Of a stretch of 64,000 nt of DNA, positions 63,039 through 64,000 are shown piece by piece (position 1 is the first letter of the stretch; every line of letters begins with the position of its first letter). The notes beneath the pieces are model-generated. The model ran no database searches and was not told the origin of the DNA. It saw nothing but the letters and a program-made list of their open reading frames with translations. The DNA lies in assembly GCA_958295785.1 (NCBI GenBank), contig OY282377.1:448394-512393 (forward strand), written 5' to 3'. The position numbers and the translations under genes were made by a program. Source of the DNA: an uncultured Latescibacterota bacterium. GTDB taxonomy: Bacteria; Latescibacterota; UBA2968.

Positions 63039-64000
63039 ACCATTCCCAATCTTCGTCTAACGGCCCATTCAAACACCAGCAAACCCACCAGTACAACCAA
63101 CGGCCACTGTTGCCCCCACAACGCGATGCGGTGGTGCGTCACAACGGGCTCGGGTGTCAAAATGAGCGAGTCGAGGGCAGCCTTCAGGCCGCTCGGCCTC
63201 GCGTATTGCCCGCCGCTGCGCGTGGCGATATCCCCGAGCAATTCGGCGCGCATCCGCACGGTTTCGTATTCCAAGCTGTAGCGTCCCACGGTAAAATGGC
63301 CCGTTCCCGTTCCCAAATCGCCGTCATTGACCTGATATTCGTAATCGCCTTGGGGAAAACGCCCCAAATTGCCAGCGTAGCGTCCACCGCCCAAATCGCG
63401 CAACGCGACCTCGCGCACGCCCAAACTGTCGGGCACGCGCACTTGAACCCGCGCGCCTGAACGCGGTTGCAACAGGGCGTCAAAAACTTGCGCGTGTACA
63501 ACGACCGCCTCGCCGCTGCGATAGGCGGTCTTTTCGGTCATCAATTTCAGGCGGGACACATCGTCTCGCGTGACCAGCCAGCGCGTCATATTTTTCCAAA
63601 ATGCCCGCGCCGCGATATCGGTCTTGCCATCGCCCCACATCATCAGGCCGTGCCGCCAAAAGGTTTGGTAGGCCACCAGCGCGGCCTTGCCCGCTTCCAC
63701 GCGCCGAAGTGCCAGCATCGGCATGGGGTTGCCATCGGCGCGCTCGGTGGGGTGGTGCGCCAGCACGGTCGCGTTGGAAACCGCGGCGGCAACGCGATTG
63801 TAAGACAACAGCGGGGGCAGCGCATCCCATGCCTCGCGGTCGGCCAAGGGGTCGTCTGAAACGCGCAAAATGGGGTGGCGAGATTCGGGAAACGCGAGGG
63901 CAAACGCGCCGTCTTGAAAGGTGCTGGACGAGGCCAAAAATCGCACGGGCAAAACATCGGCCAATGCCGAGCGCGCGTACCCGCCCTCAAAAGCCGCATC
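63035..64000 (-). CDS. BatA/VWA-like large membrane protein, C-terminal part (5' partial)
   Basis: The frame is open to the window edge and continues beyond, starting here with DAAFEGGYARSALADVLPV, typical of glutamine-amidotransferase-like domains of large membrane proteins in aerotolerance-type (bat) clusters. Later, ARAFWKNMTRWLVTRDDVSR and beta-rich segments (VQVRVPDSLGVREVALRDLG) follow, and a C-terminal membrane helix (WPLVVLVGLLVFEWAVRRR). The last codons overlap the start of the lamin-tail gene by ATGA. The role is unknown; a membrane-anchored periplasmic protein is likely. Confidence 0.78.
   Translation of the reverse strand, partial: DAAFEGGYARSALADVLPVRFLASSSTFQDGAFALAFPESRHPILRVSDDPLADREAWDALPPLLSYNRVAAAVSNATVLAHHPTERADGNPMPMLALRRVEAGKAALVAYQTFWRHGLMMWGDGKTDIAARAFWKNMTRWLVTRDDVSRLKLMTEKTAYRSGEAVVVHAQVFDALLQPRSGARVQVRVPDSLGVREVALRDLGGGRYAGNLGRFPQGDYEYQVNDGDLGTGTGHFTVGRYSLEYETVRMRAELLGDIATRSGGQYARPSGLKAALDSLILTPEPVVTHHRIALWGQQWPLVVLVGLLVFEWAVRRRLGMV

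Overview
The window looks like a chromosomal segment of a Gram-negative, probably heterotrophic bacterium of the wider FCB/candidate-phylum kind (Latescibacterota-like is my inference from content, not a measured placement). Envelope-biogenesis genes (BamA, Skp/OmpH, LolA, LolD) show a diderm. Two sulfatases, a PL22-like oligogalacturonate lyase, esterase/aldolase/dehydrogenase genes and M19 dipeptidases suggest scavenging of plant or algal polymers. A heme O synthase suggests aerobic respiration. I saw no rRNA, tRNA or CRISPR array.

Layout. 1-7.9 kb: small-molecule metabolism (PLP desulfhydrase/deaminase, HpcH aldolase, aldo/keto reductase, a DUF5069-like duplicated protein, PL22-like lyase, DUF362 protein, alpha/beta hydrolase). 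8.4-14.3 kb: a yejABEF-type peptide ABC importer on the minus strand. 14.3-17.8 kb: remains of a methyltransferase/ATPase-STAS(DUF4325)-membrane protein operon, split by a transposon carrying an Rpn-type nuclease, then an alpha carbonic anhydrase. 17.9-24.7 kb: a 1365-residue BlaR1-like sensor fused to propeller, carboxypeptidase-regulatory and thioredoxin domains, its BlaI repressor, and a divergent family B DNA polymerase with two inverted-repeat operators between them. 24.9-33.1 kb: sulfatase, a giant ankyrin gene and two M19 dipeptidases, one broken. 33.4-43.9 kb: small membrane proteins, an IS5-like element, a lipoprotein, an ABC-2 exporter, a second Rpn transposon, heme O synthase, an SDR and a NYN protein. 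44.2-49.7 kb: sulfatase, ABC-F ATPase, and a small-ORF/AAA ATPase/TOPRIM-like cassette. 49.7-61.2 kb: a housekeeping block all on the minus strand (ftsK 4TM remnant, lolA, prfB with its +1 frameshift, lysS, lolD, clpC, bamA, skp, fabZ). 61.4-64 kb: a frameshifted lamin-tail protein and the end of a large membrane protein.

The most striking feature is the mobile-element network. An 849-bp IS5-like element (34084-34932) has seven 112-bp non-autonomous relatives with matching ends and 3-bp TTA/TAA target sites. Four of them bracket two near-identical rpn genes, making 1573- and 1585-bp composites that differ in net length by exactly one 12-bp coding repeat. One composite sits inside the 3' end of an ATPase gene, and removing it together with one TAA restores the reading frame, which shows the pair of mini-elements plus rpn moved as one unit. 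A second, roughly 495-bp mosaic repeat family (five copies) and a small palindromic G/C repeat fill most of the remaining intergenic space.
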